The notes: generated from the sequence alone by a model not told the origin. DNA of 64,000 nt from Gemmatimonadaceae bacterium (GCA_035606695.1 DATNEW010000015.1:186001-250000); one strand, 5' to 3'. Counted from the stretch's first letter, positions 52,523-62,649 are shown. A program made the numbers and translations.

Positions 52523-54487
52523 ATGGCCACACGCATCGCTGACAACGTGCCGGCGGATTCAGAGGGCGGATCGACCTGGTCGATCGACGCCGCGCGCACG
52601 TTGTACAACGTCGAAGGGTGGGGTGCGGGTTTCTTCGACGTGAATGAGAAAGGGCACGCCGTCGTGCGGCCCGACAAGGAACGGCCGGAGCTCGAGATCG
52701 ATCTCTACGAGATCACGAATGATCTCGAGGAACAGGGCATCGCGCTGCCGGTGCTGCTGCGATTCTCCGACATTCTGCGGTCGCGCATCGAGTCGCTGAC
52801 CACGCGCTTCGATCAGGCGCGCGAGGAATTCGGGTATACCGGCGGGTATACCACGGTCTACCCGATCAAGGTGAATCAGCAGCGGCACGTGGTCGAGGAG
52901 ATCGTGGAGTTCGGCAAGGCGCACGGCGTCGGCCTCGAGTGCGGAAGCAAGCCGGAGCTGCAAGCGGTGCTCGGTCTCTCCGAGACGACGGACCACGTCA
53001 TCGTCTGCAACGGCTACAAGGACGAGGAGTTCATGCGCCTCGCCCTCATGGGCCAGAAACTCGGGCACAAGGTGTACATCGTCATCGAACAGCTGAGCGA
53101 GATCGACGTGCTGCTCAGCGTCGCCGACGAGCTCGGCGTCGTGCCCACCGCCGGCATTCGCATCAAGCTCGCGTCGCGCGGGTTCGGGCGCTGGAAGGAG
53201 AGTGGCGGCGAGAAGTCGAAGTTCGGGCTGAACGCCGCGCAGCTGATGCAAGCCATCGACAAGCTGCGCGCCGCGGGCCGCCTCGACATCGTCAAGCTCG
53301 TGCACTTTCACCTCGGCTCGCAGATCACGGACATCCGCTTCATCAAGCTTGGCTTGACGGAGCTCACGCGGTTTTATGTCGAGCTGCGCAACATCGGTCT
53401 CGATATTACGCACGTCGACGTCGGCGGCGGACTCGGTGTGGATTACGACGGGACGAACTCGACCTCCGACGCGAGCGTGAACTACTCGCTGCAGGAGTAC
53501 GCGAACGACGTCGTGTACACGCTGGCCGAGGCGTGCCGGGAGCACGAGATCCCGATGCCGCACATCATCAGCGAGTCGGGGCGAGCGCTGACCGCGCATC
53601 ACGCGCTGCTGTTGATCAAGGTCATCGACGTCGAATCCCAGGGCGATCGGCCGCTGCCGGACCTGACCGACGACGACCATCAACTGCTGCACGAGATGAT
53701 GGCGGACTATCGAGACGCATCGCGCAAGAACGTCTCGAAGCGGCGCATTCGCGAGATCTTCCACGATCTGACGTTCGACAAGGAGCGCGCGCAAGAGATG
53801 TTCAACAGCGGCGTGTTTTCGCTGCGCGAGCGCGCCATGGCGGAACAGCTCTACTTTGGCACGGTGAACGTGTTGTCGAAGTTCGTCGAGCGGCACCGCG
53901 ACGATTTCGAGGACATCATCACCGATCTCGATGCGACGCTGGTCGACCGCTACTTCTGCAATTTCTCATTGTTCCAGTCGCTGCCCGACAGTTGGGCGAT
54001 CGACCAGCTCTTTCCGATCATGCCGATTCACCGGCTGGATGAGGAGCCGATGCGCCGCGGCTCGCTGCAGGACGTGACGTGCGACTCCGACGGAAAGATC
54101 GATCGGTTCGTGGGCGAGAAGGGCGGCAACCCGAGCCTCGAGCTGCACGAGTTCCGCGACGGCGAGCCCTACATGCTCGGCGTGTTTCTCACCGGCGCGT
54201 ACCAGGAGATCCTGGGCGACCTGCACAATCTCTTCGGGGATACGAACGCGGTGCACATTCGGCTAGGGCCGAACGGCAGCTATGAGGTGACGGATCTCGT
54301 GCACGGCGATACCGTGACTGAAGTGCTCAATTACGTTCAGTTCCGCGCGACCGATCTCTTGCAGACGTTTCGGCGCAAGGTGGCGAGCGCGAAGCACATC
54401 AGCCGGCAAGAAGCGAATACGTTCATCGCGGATTACGTGGCCGGGCTCGAGGGCTATACCTACCTCGAGGGTGAGGCGGCGCAGTAG
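52523..54487 (+). CDS. speA: biosynthetic arginine decarboxylase
   Basis: This 654-aa PLP enzyme makes agmatine from arginine, the first step of a polyamine route. TTVYPIKVNQQRHVVEEIVE carries the PLP Lys (about residue 115). GLECGSKPELQAVL, VHFHLGSQITDIRFIK, HVDVGGGLGVDYDG and a large C-terminal domain with FLTGAYQEILGDLHNLFGD complete the fold. The ATG chosen lies 14 bases after the octamer tract; codons further upstream only encode tract repeats. No agmatinase is seen downstream. Confidence 0.96.
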   Translation: MATRIADNVPADSEGGSTWSIDAARTLYNVEGWGAGFFDVNEKGHAVVRPDKERPELEIDLYEITNDLEEQGIALPVLLRFSDILRSRIESLTTRFDQAREEFGYTGGYTTVYPIKVNQQRHVVEEIVEFGKAHGVGLECGSKPELQAVLGLSETTDHVIVCNGYKDEEFMRLALMGQKLGHKVYIVIEQLSEIDVLLSVADELGVVPTAGIRIKLASRGFGRWKESGGEKSKFGLNAAQLMQAIDKLRAAGRLDIVKLVHFHLGSQITDIRFIKLGLTELTRFYVELRNIGLDITHVDVGGGLGVDYDGTNSTSDASVNYSLQEYANDVVYTLAEACREHEIPMPHIISESGRALTAHHALLLIKVIDVESQGDRPLPDLTDDDHQLLHEMMADYRDASRKNVSKRRIREIFHDLTFDKERAQEMFNSGVFSLRERAMAEQLYFGTVNVLSKFVERHRDDFEDIITDLDATLVDRYFCNFSLFQSLPDSWAIDQLFPIMPIHRLDEEPMRRGSLQDVTCDSDGKIDRFVGEKGGNPSLELHEFRDGEPYMLGVFLTGAYQEILGDLHNLFGDTNAVHIRLGPNGSYEVTDLVHGDTVTEVLNYVQFRATDLLQTFRRKVASAKHISRQEANTFIADYVAGLEGYTYLEGEAAQ

Positions 54488-54581
54488 AGAGCTCTCACAC
54501 AGCAACAAAGAAAGACGACAAAGTCTGATCAGATCTGGTCGGTCGTTGTCATTGTTCGCTGTTGTTCGCCGGTAGTGGCCT

Positions 54582-54622
54582 AAAAAACTCTCGCCCGCCG
54601 AGAAACTTTCTCAGCGGGCGAG
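54582..54622 (-). terminator. intrinsic terminator for the small lipoprotein gene
   Basis: A long hairpin, CTCGCCCGC with GCGGGCGAG and an inner GAGAAA/TTTCTC stem, is followed on the minus strand by six T residues (the A run at 54582-54587). It could also reduce read-through from speA, but there is no T-run on that side. The rest of the 160-base gap after speA shows nothing else. Confidence 0.85.
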
Positions 54623-54648
54623 ACGCGTCCAGGTCCGATCTGGTCTTG

Positions 54649-55068
54649 CTACGGCACCGACGGATGAATCGACGCGCGCGCTCTCTCGCCGTTCGGTGAC
54701 ACGACGATGTCGACCGTCTGATTCTTGTGCACGTTGAAGGGTCCGAGGGTGCGAATGATGTTGTGATTCGCGTCCTGCACCTCGAACGACACGTCCTGCG
54801 CCGGGAACTGATTCGGATCGAGCACCCAGCTCCGAACTTGTCCCGACATCGACTTGGCGATGTAGTTCGGCTTCATGTGCGGCATCAGCATGTAGACGCG
54901 GACTTCTTGCCCCGACGAGTTGTCGACGCGCACGATGGCGGTCCGCGTTGCGCTCAGCGAATCGACGGCGACGTCGCCGCCCGAGACACTCTCCACTCCA
55001 CGGTGCATGCAGCCGGCGAGCATCGCCACGGCGCCCCCGGCGACTACCAGTTTGTGAAACGACTTCAT
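54649..55068 (-). CDS. small lipoprotein of unknown function
   Basis: This 139-aa protein has a perfect ribosome-binding site (AAGGAGGATTTG before ATG) and a lipobox (VAMLAGCMHR, Cys at about residue 20). The mature part is beta-rich (AIVRVDNSSGQEVRVYML, VSFEVQDANHNIIRTLG, TVDIVVSPNG), resembling a single Ig-like or C2-like sandwich. No family was recognised. It ends at a strong terminator and is divergent from an exported amidohydrolase gene. Confidence 0.85.
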   Translation of the reverse strand: MKSFHKLVVAGGAVAMLAGCMHRGVESVSGGDVAVDSLSATRTAIVRVDNSSGQEVRVYMLMPHMKPNYIAKSMSGQVRSWVLDPNQFPAQDVSFEVQDANHNIIRTLGPFNVHKNQTVDIVVSPNGERARASIHPSVP

Positions 55069-55206
55069 CAAATCCTCCTTCAGGTTACACGGCCGCGCGC
55101 TCACGCGGCGCCACAAGTGGCCTTTCGGGCAGGTTCGATGCCGACGGCAGAGCTTCCAATCGGGTTTTGGTGGTGCGAGGTTGTGCAATCTCTTCCGGAT
55201 CATCTC

Positions 55207-56451
55207 ATGAGACCGATTCGTTTTCGTGCAACCTCGGCCGCGGTGCTCGCCGTCGCGTTCGGCGCGTCGCGCGTCTCCGCGCAATTCTACACGTCACTGC
55301 GCACGCCGAGTGATTCGGCGATCACGATTCATGCGGCCCGCGTGATCGACGGGCGGGGCCGGATCGAGGGCGACATGCTCGTGACCGTGCGCGCCGGGCG
55401 CATCGAGCGTGTCGAGAAATACTCGCCCGCGCGGCGCGCGACATACGAGCTCGGCGACGCGACGCTCTTGCCCGGTCTCATCGACGCACACGTGCATCCG
55501 GGCTGGTACTTCACGCGCACCGTCAGCCTCAACAATCGCGATCGCAGCGACACTCCCGTGCAGTCTGCTCTCGCGCGCGCGGGAAATCTTTATGCAACCT
55601 TAATGGCCGGCTTCACGACGATTCAAAGCGTCGGCGGACCGGAGGACCTCGATCTGCGCGACGCGGTGAATCGATGGCAGATTCCCGGACCGCGCATTCT
55701 GACGTCGATCACGCAGCTCACTGACACGGCGCTCTCACCTGATTCACTGCGCGCACGGGTGCGCTCGCTCAAGGCGCGCGGCGCCGATCTGATCAAGTTG
55801 TTCGCGTCGTCGGGACTCGGGGCGGGTGGTCAGCAATTGTTGTCTGACGCGCAGATCGAAGCGATCTGCAGCGAAGCCAAAGCACAGGGGCTACGCACGG
55901 TGGTGCACGCGATCAGCGCGCAGAGTGTGCGTGCCGCGACGCTCGCCGGCTGCACCGAGATCGAGCACGGCACGTTCGCGACTGACGCGGAGCTCGAGCT
56001 CATGGCCAAGCATGGAACGATCTTCGATCCGCAGGTGTGCCTCGTCTTTCAGAACTACATCGACCATCGCGACGCATATGCGCGCAATGGGTTCACCGAC
56101 GCATCGTTCAAAGCGTTGGCCGACGCGATTCCGACCGCGACGGCGATGTTCAAGCGCGCGATCGCGACGCCGGGGCTCAAGGTGATCTTTGGTACCGATG
56201 CCGTCGCGCTGGCGCACGGGCGCAACGCGGAGGAGTTGTTCTGCCGCGTGAAGGCCGGTCAGTCGCCGATGGACGCGATCACCTCGGCGACGTCGGCGAC
56301 CGCGAACGCGCTGGGCCTGGGTGAGCGCCTTGGCGTCGTCGCCGCGGGATTCGACGCGGATCTCATCGCGACACGCGGCAATCCCGCAAACGACATCGCC
56401 GCGCTCACGAACGTGGTATTCGTGATGCGCGGCGGGGTCGTGTTCAAATGA
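55207..56451 (+). CDS. exported amidohydrolase
   Basis: This 414-aa protein has a signal peptide (cleavage after SRVSAQ) and the amidohydrolase pattern GLIDAHVHPGW (first metal His pair). LIKLFASSGLGAGG is the carbamylated-Lys region, VVHAISAQSVRAATLAGCTEIEHGT the later His residues, and FGTDAVALAHGRN the Asp. It is closely similar in plan to the amidohydrolase at 41.9-43.1 kb but has no RGG tract. The substrate is unknown, with cyclic imides and dipeptides the usual suggestions. Confidence 0.85.
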   Translation: MRPIRFRATSAAVLAVAFGASRVSAQFYTSLRTPSDSAITIHAARVIDGRGRIEGDMLVTVRAGRIERVEKYSPARRATYELGDATLLPGLIDAHVHPGWYFTRTVSLNNRDRSDTPVQSALARAGNLYATLMAGFTTIQSVGGPEDLDLRDAVNRWQIPGPRILTSITQLTDTALSPDSLRARVRSLKARGADLIKLFASSGLGAGGQQLLSDAQIEAICSEAKAQGLRTVVHAISAQSVRAATLAGCTEIEHGTFATDAELELMAKHGTIFDPQVCLVFQNYIDHRDAYARNGFTDASFKALADAIPTATAMFKRAIATPGLKVIFGTDAVALAHGRNAEELFCRVKAGQSPMDAITSATSATANALGLGERLGVVAAGFDADLIATRGNPANDIAALTNVVFVMRGGVVFK

Positions 56452-56460
56452 CAGCGTGCG

Positions 56461-57063
56461 CTAGGCGCCGAAGCGCTGGCCGACCTTTTCCCAGTTCACC
56501 ACGTTCCACCACGCGGTGATGTAGTCCGGCCGCTTGTTCTGATACTTCAAATAATACGCATGCTCCCAGACGTCGAGCCCGAGGATGGCCGTCTTGCCCT
56601 CCATCAGCGGGTTGTCCTGATTCGGCGTGCTGGTGATCGACAGCTTGCCGCCGTCGTTGACGAGCCAGGCCCAGCCTGAGCCGAAGCGGCCGGCACCGGC
56701 GGCAGCGAACTGTTCCTTGAACTTGCTGAAGTCGCCGAACGCGCTCTTGATCGCGTCGCCGAGCTTGCCGCTGGGCTCGCCGCCCTTGCCGGGGCCCATG
56801 ATCTCCCAGAACATCGAGTGATTCCAGTGGCCGCCGCCGTTGTTGCGAACGGCGGTGCGCACCGATTCCGGGACCGAGTTGATCCCCTTCATCAACTCAT
56901 CGAGCGATTTGCCCTGAAGCTCCGGCGCCTTCTCGATCGCCGCGTTCAGATTGTTCACATACGCCTGATGATGCTTGGTGTGGTGAATCTCCATCGTCTT
57001 GGCGTCGATGTGCGGCTCGAGCGCGTCGTACGCATACGGGAGATTGGGAAGTGTGAACGCCAT
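56461..57063 (-). CDS. superoxide dismutase (Mn/Fe)
   Basis: This 200-aa enzyme converts superoxide to hydrogen peroxide and oxygen. Metal ligands are His in [13 protein letters not shown] (about residue 26), His in [14 protein letters not shown] (about 75), and Asp and His in [19 protein letters not shown] (about 160-164). The start has a good AGAGGAAATGAC ribosome-binding site. No signal peptide is present, so it acts in the cytoplasm. Mn versus Fe cannot be decided by eye. Confidence 0.96.
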   Translation of the reverse strand: MAFTLPNLPYAYDALEPHIDAKTMEIHHTKHHQAYVNNLNAAIEKAPELQGKSLDELMKGINSVPESVRTAVRNNGGGHWNHSMFWEIMGPGKGGEPSGKLGDAIKSAFGDFSKFKEQFAAAGAGRFGSGWAWLVNDGGKLSITSTPNQDNPLMEGKTAILGLDVWEHAYYLKYQNKRPDYITAWWNVVNWEKVGQRFGA

Positions 57064-57092
57064 GTCATTTCCTCTGGAGCGAAAGTTCCGTC

Positions 57093-57734
57093 CTAGGACC
57101 GCGTGCTTCCGGCCGGGGCGCGTCTGGATCTCAACCAGCCGATGACGCCTGGCAGGAATGAGATCAGGATCACGAGAATGATCACCGACTCGATGTGCTG
57201 GTCGACGTTGTGAATGTAGCGACCCAGGAAATAGCCGATGAACAGCATGCTCCAGATCCACCCGACACCGCCGACAATGTTGTAGATCGTGTACCGGCGG
57301 TACTCCATTTGCCCCATACCGGCTACGACGGGTACGAACGTCCGCACGATGGGCATGAATCGGGCAATGATGACGGTCTTGCCGCCGTGGCGGTCGTAGA
57401 ACTCTCGGGCGCGGATCAGATGCTTCTTGTTGAAGAGCAGCGAATCTTCTCGCGAAAACAGGTGTGGACCGGCCGCGCGGCCGATCGCGTAGCCGGAGGT
57501 GTTGCCAAGAATCGACGCGACCGTGAGCAGCAGCCCGAGCCACCACACGTTGAGCGCGCCCGTGGTCGCGGCCAGCAATCCCGCGGTGACCAGCAGCGAA
57601 TCGCCCGGCAAAAAGAATCCGATCAACAGACCCGTTTCCGCGAAGATGATCGCGGTGAGTCCGATGTATCCGCCCCACGCGATGAGGGCGCGGACGTCGC
57701 GAATCTTGTGCAGGAAGTCGAGCAGCGAATGCAT
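57093..57734 (-). CDS. DedA family membrane protein
   Basis: This 213-aa integral membrane protein has the DedA core [21 protein letters not shown] and [25 protein letters not shown] (conserved Arg residues), and a C-terminal membrane pair. DedA proteins move or flip phospholipids such as undecaprenyl phosphate and support membrane homeostasis. The ATG chosen begins the conserved segment; longer in-frame starts lack homology. It lies 29 bases upstream of the sod gene on the same strand, so the two may share a transcript. Confidence 0.93.
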   Translation of the reverse strand: MHSLLDFLHKIRDVRALIAWGGYIGLTAIIFAETGLLIGFFLPGDSLLVTAGLLAATTGALNVWWLGLLLTVASILGNTSGYAIGRAAGPHLFSREDSLLFNKKHLIRAREFYDRHGGKTVIIARFMPIVRTFVPVVAGMGQMEYRRYTIYNIVGGVGWIWSMLFIGYFLGRYIHNVDQHIESVIILVILISFLPGVIGWLRSRRAPAGSTRS

Positions 57735-57772
57735 TGCGTGACGGTCGGTGTTGGACTGGGGCAGTGCACTGT

Positions 57773-58984
57773 ATGAGCAGCACGAGCAGGGGAAACTCAA
57801 CGGGCCAGGGCCCGGAAGCAACCGCGCGCCGCGAGCACGATCACTGGCCGGAGCTGTTCGACGCGGCGGTACGCGTGCCGAATGCACGCCGGCGCGGCGT
57901 TGGTACGCGCGGCGAGCGGCTCCTCGACGTCGGCGCGGCGATCGTGGTCATGACGCTGGTGATCGGCTGGGTGTGGTCGTTGGCCAACGCGCGATCGCTC
58001 TACGCGGCGTCGGCGGAACGGCCACTTCCGGTGGTCGCGAGTGTCGCGGCGTCGCTCACCCGATCCGACGCGCCGTCGACAGCGTACCTCACCGATGCGG
58101 CGCTCAACGCGCTCACCAATCACATTCTCGACAAGGACCGCGGCGCGAGCGGAAAGTTGCGCGCGGCGATCGAGCCGACGCCCGCTCCCATCGTGGCGGA
58201 TTCACTGCCGCCGGGCGGCTCACTGCAATACTCGCAGGGTGGACAGGTTGCGGCGGCGCCCAAGGGCGCGGGCATCTGGAGCGTATTGCTGACGGTCGGC
58301 AACGCGATCCGCCCCGTCACGAACTTCAACGTCATCACGATGCTGCCGTTCAGCGCGAAGCAGAACGGTCGCATCGGCACGTACTTCGTCGGCAGCTGGC
58401 CGGGCGAGCACGGCGCATCGGGGCCGTCGAAGGCGCCGTCGGGTGCGTACGCAAATCCGGCCGGTTTCATCGAGGTGACGCAGGCGAACGCCGACACGCC
58501 CGTGTCCGAGCATTTCAAGCTGCGCGATTTCCTCACCCACGATCAACCCAACGTTTGGCCGAAGTACATGGTGCTGCAGTCGAAGGAGATCGACAAGCTC
58601 GAGCTCGTCTTGGCCGACCTGCAGGCGCACGGCTTCGACGTGCACGGCGTGCACATCATGAGCGGCTTCCGCAGTCCGCAATACAACTATACGGGCGGAA
58701 ACACCGCCGGCCGTGCCAACCTCAGCCGTCACATGTTCGGCGATGCGTCCGACATCTACATCGACGACGACGGCGACGGCCAGATGGACGACCTCAACCA
58801 TGACGGCAAGATCTCGATCGACGACGCGCGCGTGATTCAACAGGCCGTAGACCGCGTCGAGGCTGCTCATCCCGAGCTCGTCGGTGGTGCGGGCGTGTAT
58901 ACGGCCGCGCCCGGGCACGGACCTTTCATTCATATCGACGCGCGCGGCTATCGCGCGCGCTGGTCGGGGACCTCAGGAGGCTGA
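57773..58984 (+). CDS. membrane-anchored M15A-type peptidase with an EF-hand-like insertion
   Basis: This 403-aa protein has a basic N-terminus and one hydrophobic anchor ([20 protein letters not shown], about residues 48-67), so it is tethered with the rest outside. The C-terminal domain has [28 protein letters not shown] and [13 protein letters not shown], which are the zinc-binding His/Asp/His of M15A/YcbK-like carboxypeptidases acting on peptidoglycan. Between these, residues of about 330-350 read [20 protein letters not shown]. These are two calcium-loop-like DxDGDG/DxNHDG turns not normal for the family. A second membrane gene follows after one base. Confidence 0.82.
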   Translation: MSSTSRGNSTGQGPEATARREHDHWPELFDAAVRVPNARRRGVGTRGERLLDVGAAIVVMTLVIGWVWSLANARSLYAASAERPLPVVASVAASLTRSDAPSTAYLTDAALNALTNHILDKDRGASGKLRAAIEPTPAPIVADSLPPGGSLQYSQGGQVAAAPKGAGIWSVLLTVGNAIRPVTNFNVITMLPFSAKQNGRIGTYFVGSWPGEHGASGPSKAPSGAYANPAGFIEVTQANADTPVSEHFKLRDFLTHDQPNVWPKYMVLQSKEIDKLELVLADLQAHGFDVHGVHIMSGFRSPQYNYTGGNTAGRANLSRHMFGDASDIYIDDDGDGQMDDLNHDGKISIDDARVIQQAVDRVEAAHPELVGGAGVYTAAPGHGPFIHIDARGYRARWSGTSGG

Positions 58985-58985
58985 C

Positions 58986-59513
58986 GTGGCGGATCTACGG
59001 AGAACGAGCGATGGGACGGTGGTGGAAGAGGACGGCGAGGCGACGGACGTGAAAACCGAAGCTCGCGACGCGAAAGCGGACAAGGATCGTGAGATCAAGG
59101 AAGTGCGCTCCACCGACCTCGAGCCGTACACGGGCCTGAGGTATCTGTCAAAGCTGTTTCGCTTCATGGCGGTGATTCTCGTGCTGCTGCTCGTGGCCGA
59201 GGTCGCCACCGGCGTCTACACGCAAGGATCAGCGTCGATTCCAACGCTGCTCGGCGAAGCCAGCCGGTTGATCGTGCTGGCGGGCGTGCTGTGGGGCACG
59301 GGTGATCTGGCGCACCTGCTGATCGACGTCGGACACGACGTGCGGGCCGCGCGCATTCTGGTGGCGCGCGTTGCTCACACCTCGCGCACGGCGCCCATCT
59401 CGGCAACGCGTCCGGCCGTCGCCGCACCGCGCACCGATGACGTGTCATTGATGCCGCGGCGCAATTTGGTGGATCACTTCGATGATGGCGACGACGGACC
59501 GCCGATTCCGTGA
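58986..59513 (+). CDS. membrane protein of unknown function
   Basis: This 175-aa protein has a GTG start with a strong ribosome-binding site (AGGAGG, six bases before it). Its charged N-terminal 50 residues are rich in Asp, Glu and Lys. Two hydrophobic helices follow (LFRFMAVILVLLLVAEVATGV; LLGEASRLIVLAGVLWGTGDLAHLLI), then a soluble tail. No family was recognised. It starts one base after the M15A peptidase stop, so the two are co-translated and may act together at the envelope. Confidence 0.8.
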   Translation: MADLRRTSDGTVVEEDGEATDVKTEARDAKADKDREIKEVRSTDLEPYTGLRYLSKLFRFMAVILVLLLVAEVATGVYTQGSASIPTLLGEASRLIVLAGVLWGTGDLAHLLIDVGHDVRAARILVARVAHTSRTAPISATRPAVAAPRTDDVSLMPRRNLVDHFDDGDDGPPIP

Positions 59514-59594
59514 TGGCTTCTGCCAACGCGGTATGACTGTTGCCTTCCAGCGAGCCGAAGCGCTGACTGAACTTGCACTCGGGAGAAGGGAATC

Positions 59595-59747
59595 ATGCTC
59601 ATCACGCTCGCGGTAGTACTGATCATTCTGTGGGCGCTCGGCTTCCTGGCGTTCCACGTGACCAGCGGTCTGATTCACCTGCTGCTGGTCGTCGCGCTCA
59701 TCGTCATCGTCATTCGGCTGGTGACGGGGCGGCGGCCGGTGGTTTGA
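59595..59747 (+). CDS. lmo0937 family small membrane protein
   Basis: This is a 50-aa protein of two short hydrophobic helices (LITLAVVLIILWALGFLAFH; LIHLLLVVALIVIVIRLV) with a G-rich turn and a basic tail. This is the pattern of the widespread lmo0937/DUF5670-type proteins. GGGAGAAGGG precedes the ATG. It follows the membrane protein gene by 81 bases and ends before a terminator. Confidence 0.85.
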   Translation: MLITLAVVLIILWALGFLAFHVTSGLIHLLLVVALIVIVIRLVTGRRPVV

Positions 59748-59771
59748 ACGAACCGGTAATCGGTAGCTAGA

Positions 59772-59808
59772 CAAAAGCGGGAATGCGCTCACGCGCTTCC
59801 CGCTTTTG
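59772..59808. terminator. bidirectional intrinsic terminator
   Basis: A 12-base perfect stem, CAAAAGCGGGAA with TTCCCGCTTTTG, has a 13-base loop that holds a small inner GCG/CGC pairing. The T run is on the + side, and the A run gives a T run on the minus strand. Confidence 0.9.
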
Positions 59809-59874
59809 CCGTTGTCGGCCATCTTTTTCGCCGTTCCGCGCCGACTACGACTTCCCACTACCTATTCCCGGCTC

Positions 59875-62511
59875 TTGGCCCTCGACGTTCACGTCGTTTC
59901 TCATACGCACTGGGACCGCGAGTGGTACCATCCGCTCGAGCGATTCCGCCAACGACTCGTCGCGCTCGTCGACGAGCTGCTCGACGATCCGCCCGGCTCG
60001 CATGAGAGTTTCCTGCTCGACGGCCAGGCGATCGTGCTCGAGGACTATCTCGCGGTGCGGCCAGATCGTGAAGAGCAGCTCGCGCACTTGCTGCGCACGG
60101 ATCGGCTCGAAGCGGGTCCGTGGCTGGTCCTTGCCGACGAACTGATTCCGAGCGGCGAAGCGCTCGTGCGCAACTTGCTCGCCGGGCGACGGGCGCTGCG
60201 ACGCTTTGCCGCCGAATCGCCGCCGGTCTTGTATTGCCCTGATTCGTTCGGTCATCCCGCCGCGCTGCCCGCGATCGCCGCCGGCTTTGGGCTGCCTCTC
60301 ATCGTGTTGTGGCGCGGCTACGGTGGCGTGCGATGGCCCGCGGGCGACACCGTTCGCTGGGCATCGCCGAGCGGAGACGAGGTGCTCGTCTACCACTTGC
60401 CGCGCGATGGATACGAATTCGGCTCGCATTTGCCGACGACGGAGCAGGGCGCATCGGAGCGCTGGCAACACATGCGCGGCGAGCTCGTCAGCCGCGCGAC
60501 GACCGGTGTCATGCTCGTGACGAACGGCGCGGATCATCACGCGCGCCAGGTTGGGCTGAGCGACGCGCTCGCGGCGCTCGAGCGCGCGGGCGAAGCCGAC
60601 GGCGTGCATCGCAGCGCGCTGCGCTCGTTTGCCGAGCGTCTCGTGGAGCGCAGCGCGAATCAGCGGCTGCCGATCGTGCGCGGCGAGCTTCGCGATTCCT
60701 ACGGCTACACCTGGACGCTGCAGGGTACTTTCGCGACGCGCGCTCACGAGAAGCGAATGAACGCGCGCGCCGAGCGGGTGCTGTTGCGCGAAGCGGAACC
60801 ATGGGCGGCGCTGGCGGCGGTCCATGGCACGTCGCGGCGACCACTGTTGAACGTCGCATGGCACACCCTCCTCGAGGCACATCCGCACGACACGCTGTGC
60901 GGCTGCTCGATCGACGACGTGGCGAGCGCGATGGAGCTCCGCGTGCGATCGGCAACGAATCAGGCGGCCGGCGTGCGCGACGACGCGATCGCCGAATTGG
61001 TCGGCCACGACCCTGTCGCCGCGCGGACGTCGCGCGACGCGTGGATGCCAATTGTCGTCGTGCGCAACGCGGCGCCATACGCGCGCGGCGGTGTTGCCGT
61101 CGTCGACGTCGACGAGTTCATCGCCGATGTCGCGGTGGGTCCGGGATCCGCGCCGGCGGCGCCCGAAGGCGGCGCTGTGACGGCGCGACGCAAGCCCGCG
61201 ATTCCCGCGCTCGGTGCAGTGCAAGTGTTGTCGCGCGGCGTTCGTCATTCACTCACCGAATCGCCTCGCCATTATCCGGACAATGATCTCGTGGAACGCA
61301 CGCAGGTTGCGGTGTGGGTTCCGGAGGCGCCGGCGTACGGAATTTCAAGCTACGCAATCGGTGGCGGCGAAGCACGACGTGGACGACCGGCGGCGCCGGT
61401 GCGCACCGACGCGCGATCGATGGAGAACTCGTTTCTGCGCGTCGACGTCTCCGAGTCCGGCATTGTATCTCTCGCGCACGGCGCACTGGAGCGCGCGATT
61501 CCATCGCTCGTGGAGCTCATCGACGAAGCGGATGTCGGCGATCTCTATACGCCGGCGCCACGCGCGCGCGCGCATCGCGTCGAGTTTCGTGGGGTTCGCC
61601 GGGTGCATCGCGGTCCATTGCGGGGCGAGCTCGCGTTGCGATACGCGGTGCTCGACGGAGAAGAGGGCCGCCGCGTGGATGCCGAACTGACGATCCATCT
61701 CATTCTCGACGCCGATGCGCCGTTCGTGCGGCTTCGCGTTCGCGGCGAGAATCGTCGCGAGAATCACCGGCTGCGATTGCGGGTGAACGGAGACGTTCCG
61801 GCCGACGTCGTCTGGGCGGACGCCGCGTTCGGTCCGGTGCGTCGCGAGCCGCTCGTCGTCGGCGAGTCGGACAGTGCGATGGAACGCCCGCCGCGCACGG
61901 CGCCGTTGCATCGCTACGTGTCGTTGTTCAACGAGGCGGCCGGGTTCACGCTGTTCAGCGACGGCCTGGCCGAATACGAGGCGACGCCGGACGGAGCGAT
62001 CGCGGTCACCCTCGTGCGCGCCGTCGGTGAGCTCTCGCGCAACGATCTGCCCGAGCGGCCAGGCCACGCCGGTTGGCCGGTGCCGACACCTGGCGCTCAG
62101 TGCATCGGTCCGTTCGAAGCCGAGCTCGGGGTCATGCTGCACGGATCGCGACTCGCGACGACGATCGACGCGATCGAGCGCGCCGCCAACGAGGTGCTCT
62201 TGCCGCTCGTCGGCACCACTCTCCGGTCGGCGCTCGCTGTTCCGGAGCCGGTCCGCGGTGTCGAGCTCGTCGGTCCGGGACTGGCATGCTCGACGGTCAA
62301 GGAAAGCGAGGACGGCGGCTGGCTCGTGCTGCGCTGCGTGAATCTGCGAGACGACGAAGTCGCCGGAGCCTGGCGTCTACCGTTCGCGGCGAGCGAAGCG
62401 CGGCGGGCGCGGCTGGACGAAACAATAATGAGTGAATTGGTATTAGAAAATACTGATTCACTGGCGTTCGTGGCGGGTCCGCGTGAGATCGTGACCATCG
62501 CGGTGCGGTGA
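59875..62511 (+). CDS. glycoside hydrolase family 38 alpha-mannosidase-like protein
   Basis: This protein of about 878 aa has GH38 landmarks near the N-terminus: HVVSHTHWDREWYHPLERFR (metal His/Asp) and YCPDSFGHPAALP (catalytic nucleophile Asp about residue 123). Later HPHDTLCGCSIDDV supplies another metal His. No signal peptide is evident. There is no ATG near the conserved start. The TTG used gives MALDVHVVSHTHWD; an earlier TTG overlaps the terminator and is unlikely. It is convergent with the permease genes across a family-1 repeat. Natural substrate is not known. Confidence 0.85.
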   Translation: MALDVHVVSHTHWDREWYHPLERFRQRLVALVDELLDDPPGSHESFLLDGQAIVLEDYLAVRPDREEQLAHLLRTDRLEAGPWLVLADELIPSGEALVRNLLAGRRALRRFAAESPPVLYCPDSFGHPAALPAIAAGFGLPLIVLWRGYGGVRWPAGDTVRWASPSGDEVLVYHLPRDGYEFGSHLPTTEQGASERWQHMRGELVSRATTGVMLVTNGADHHARQVGLSDALAALERAGEADGVHRSALRSFAERLVERSANQRLPIVRGELRDSYGYTWTLQGTFATRAHEKRMNARAERVLLREAEPWAALAAVHGTSRRPLLNVAWHTLLEAHPHDTLCGCSIDDVASAMELRVRSATNQAAGVRDDAIAELVGHDPVAARTSRDAWMPIVVVRNAAPYARGGVAVVDVDEFIADVAVGPGSAPAAPEGGAVTARRKPAIPALGAVQVLSRGVRHSLTESPRHYPDNDLVERTQVAVWVPEAPAYGISSYAIGGGEARRGRPAAPVRTDARSMENSFLRVDVSESGIVSLAHGALERAIPSLVELIDEADVGDLYTPAPRARAHRVEFRGVRRVHRGPLRGELALRYAVLDGEEGRRVDAELTIHLILDADAPFVRLRVRGENRRENHRLRLRVNGDVPADVVWADAAFGPVRREPLVVGESDSAMERPPRTAPLHRYVSLFNEAAGFTLFSDGLAEYEATPDGAIAVTLVRAVGELSRNDLPERPGHAGWPVPTPGAQCIGPFEAELGVMLHGSRLATTIDAIERAANEVLLPLVGTTLRSALAVPEPVRGVELVGPGLACSTVKESEDGGWLVLRCVNLRDDEVAGAWRLPFAASEARRARLDETIMSELVLENTDSLAFVAGPREIVTIAVR

Positions 62512-62519
62512 CTCTCGTT

Positions 62520-62640
62520 GTCATCCCGAGCGAGGCGCGTAGCGCCGGAGTCGAGCGACCCCCGTCCCGACGGAGGAGTCAAACACAGCGCATCCCTGAG
62601 CAAGCGATCCTTCGCTGCGCTGCGCTTCGCTCAGGATGAC
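62520..62640. repeat. family-1 inverted repeat between convergent genes
   Basis: The left arm starts GTCATCCCGAGCGAGGCGCG, and the right arm ends GCGCTTCGCTCAGGATGAC. The arms are separated by about 85 bases that contain an extra CCTTCGCTGCGC. It fills the gap between the alpha-mannosidase and permease genes. Confidence 0.8.
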
Positions 62641-62649
62641 AACGCTTCG

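Noticed and set aside
59806-59874. Upstream TTG as the alpha-mannosidase start
   Set aside because: It lies in the right half of a terminator stem and the added residues have no family similarity.
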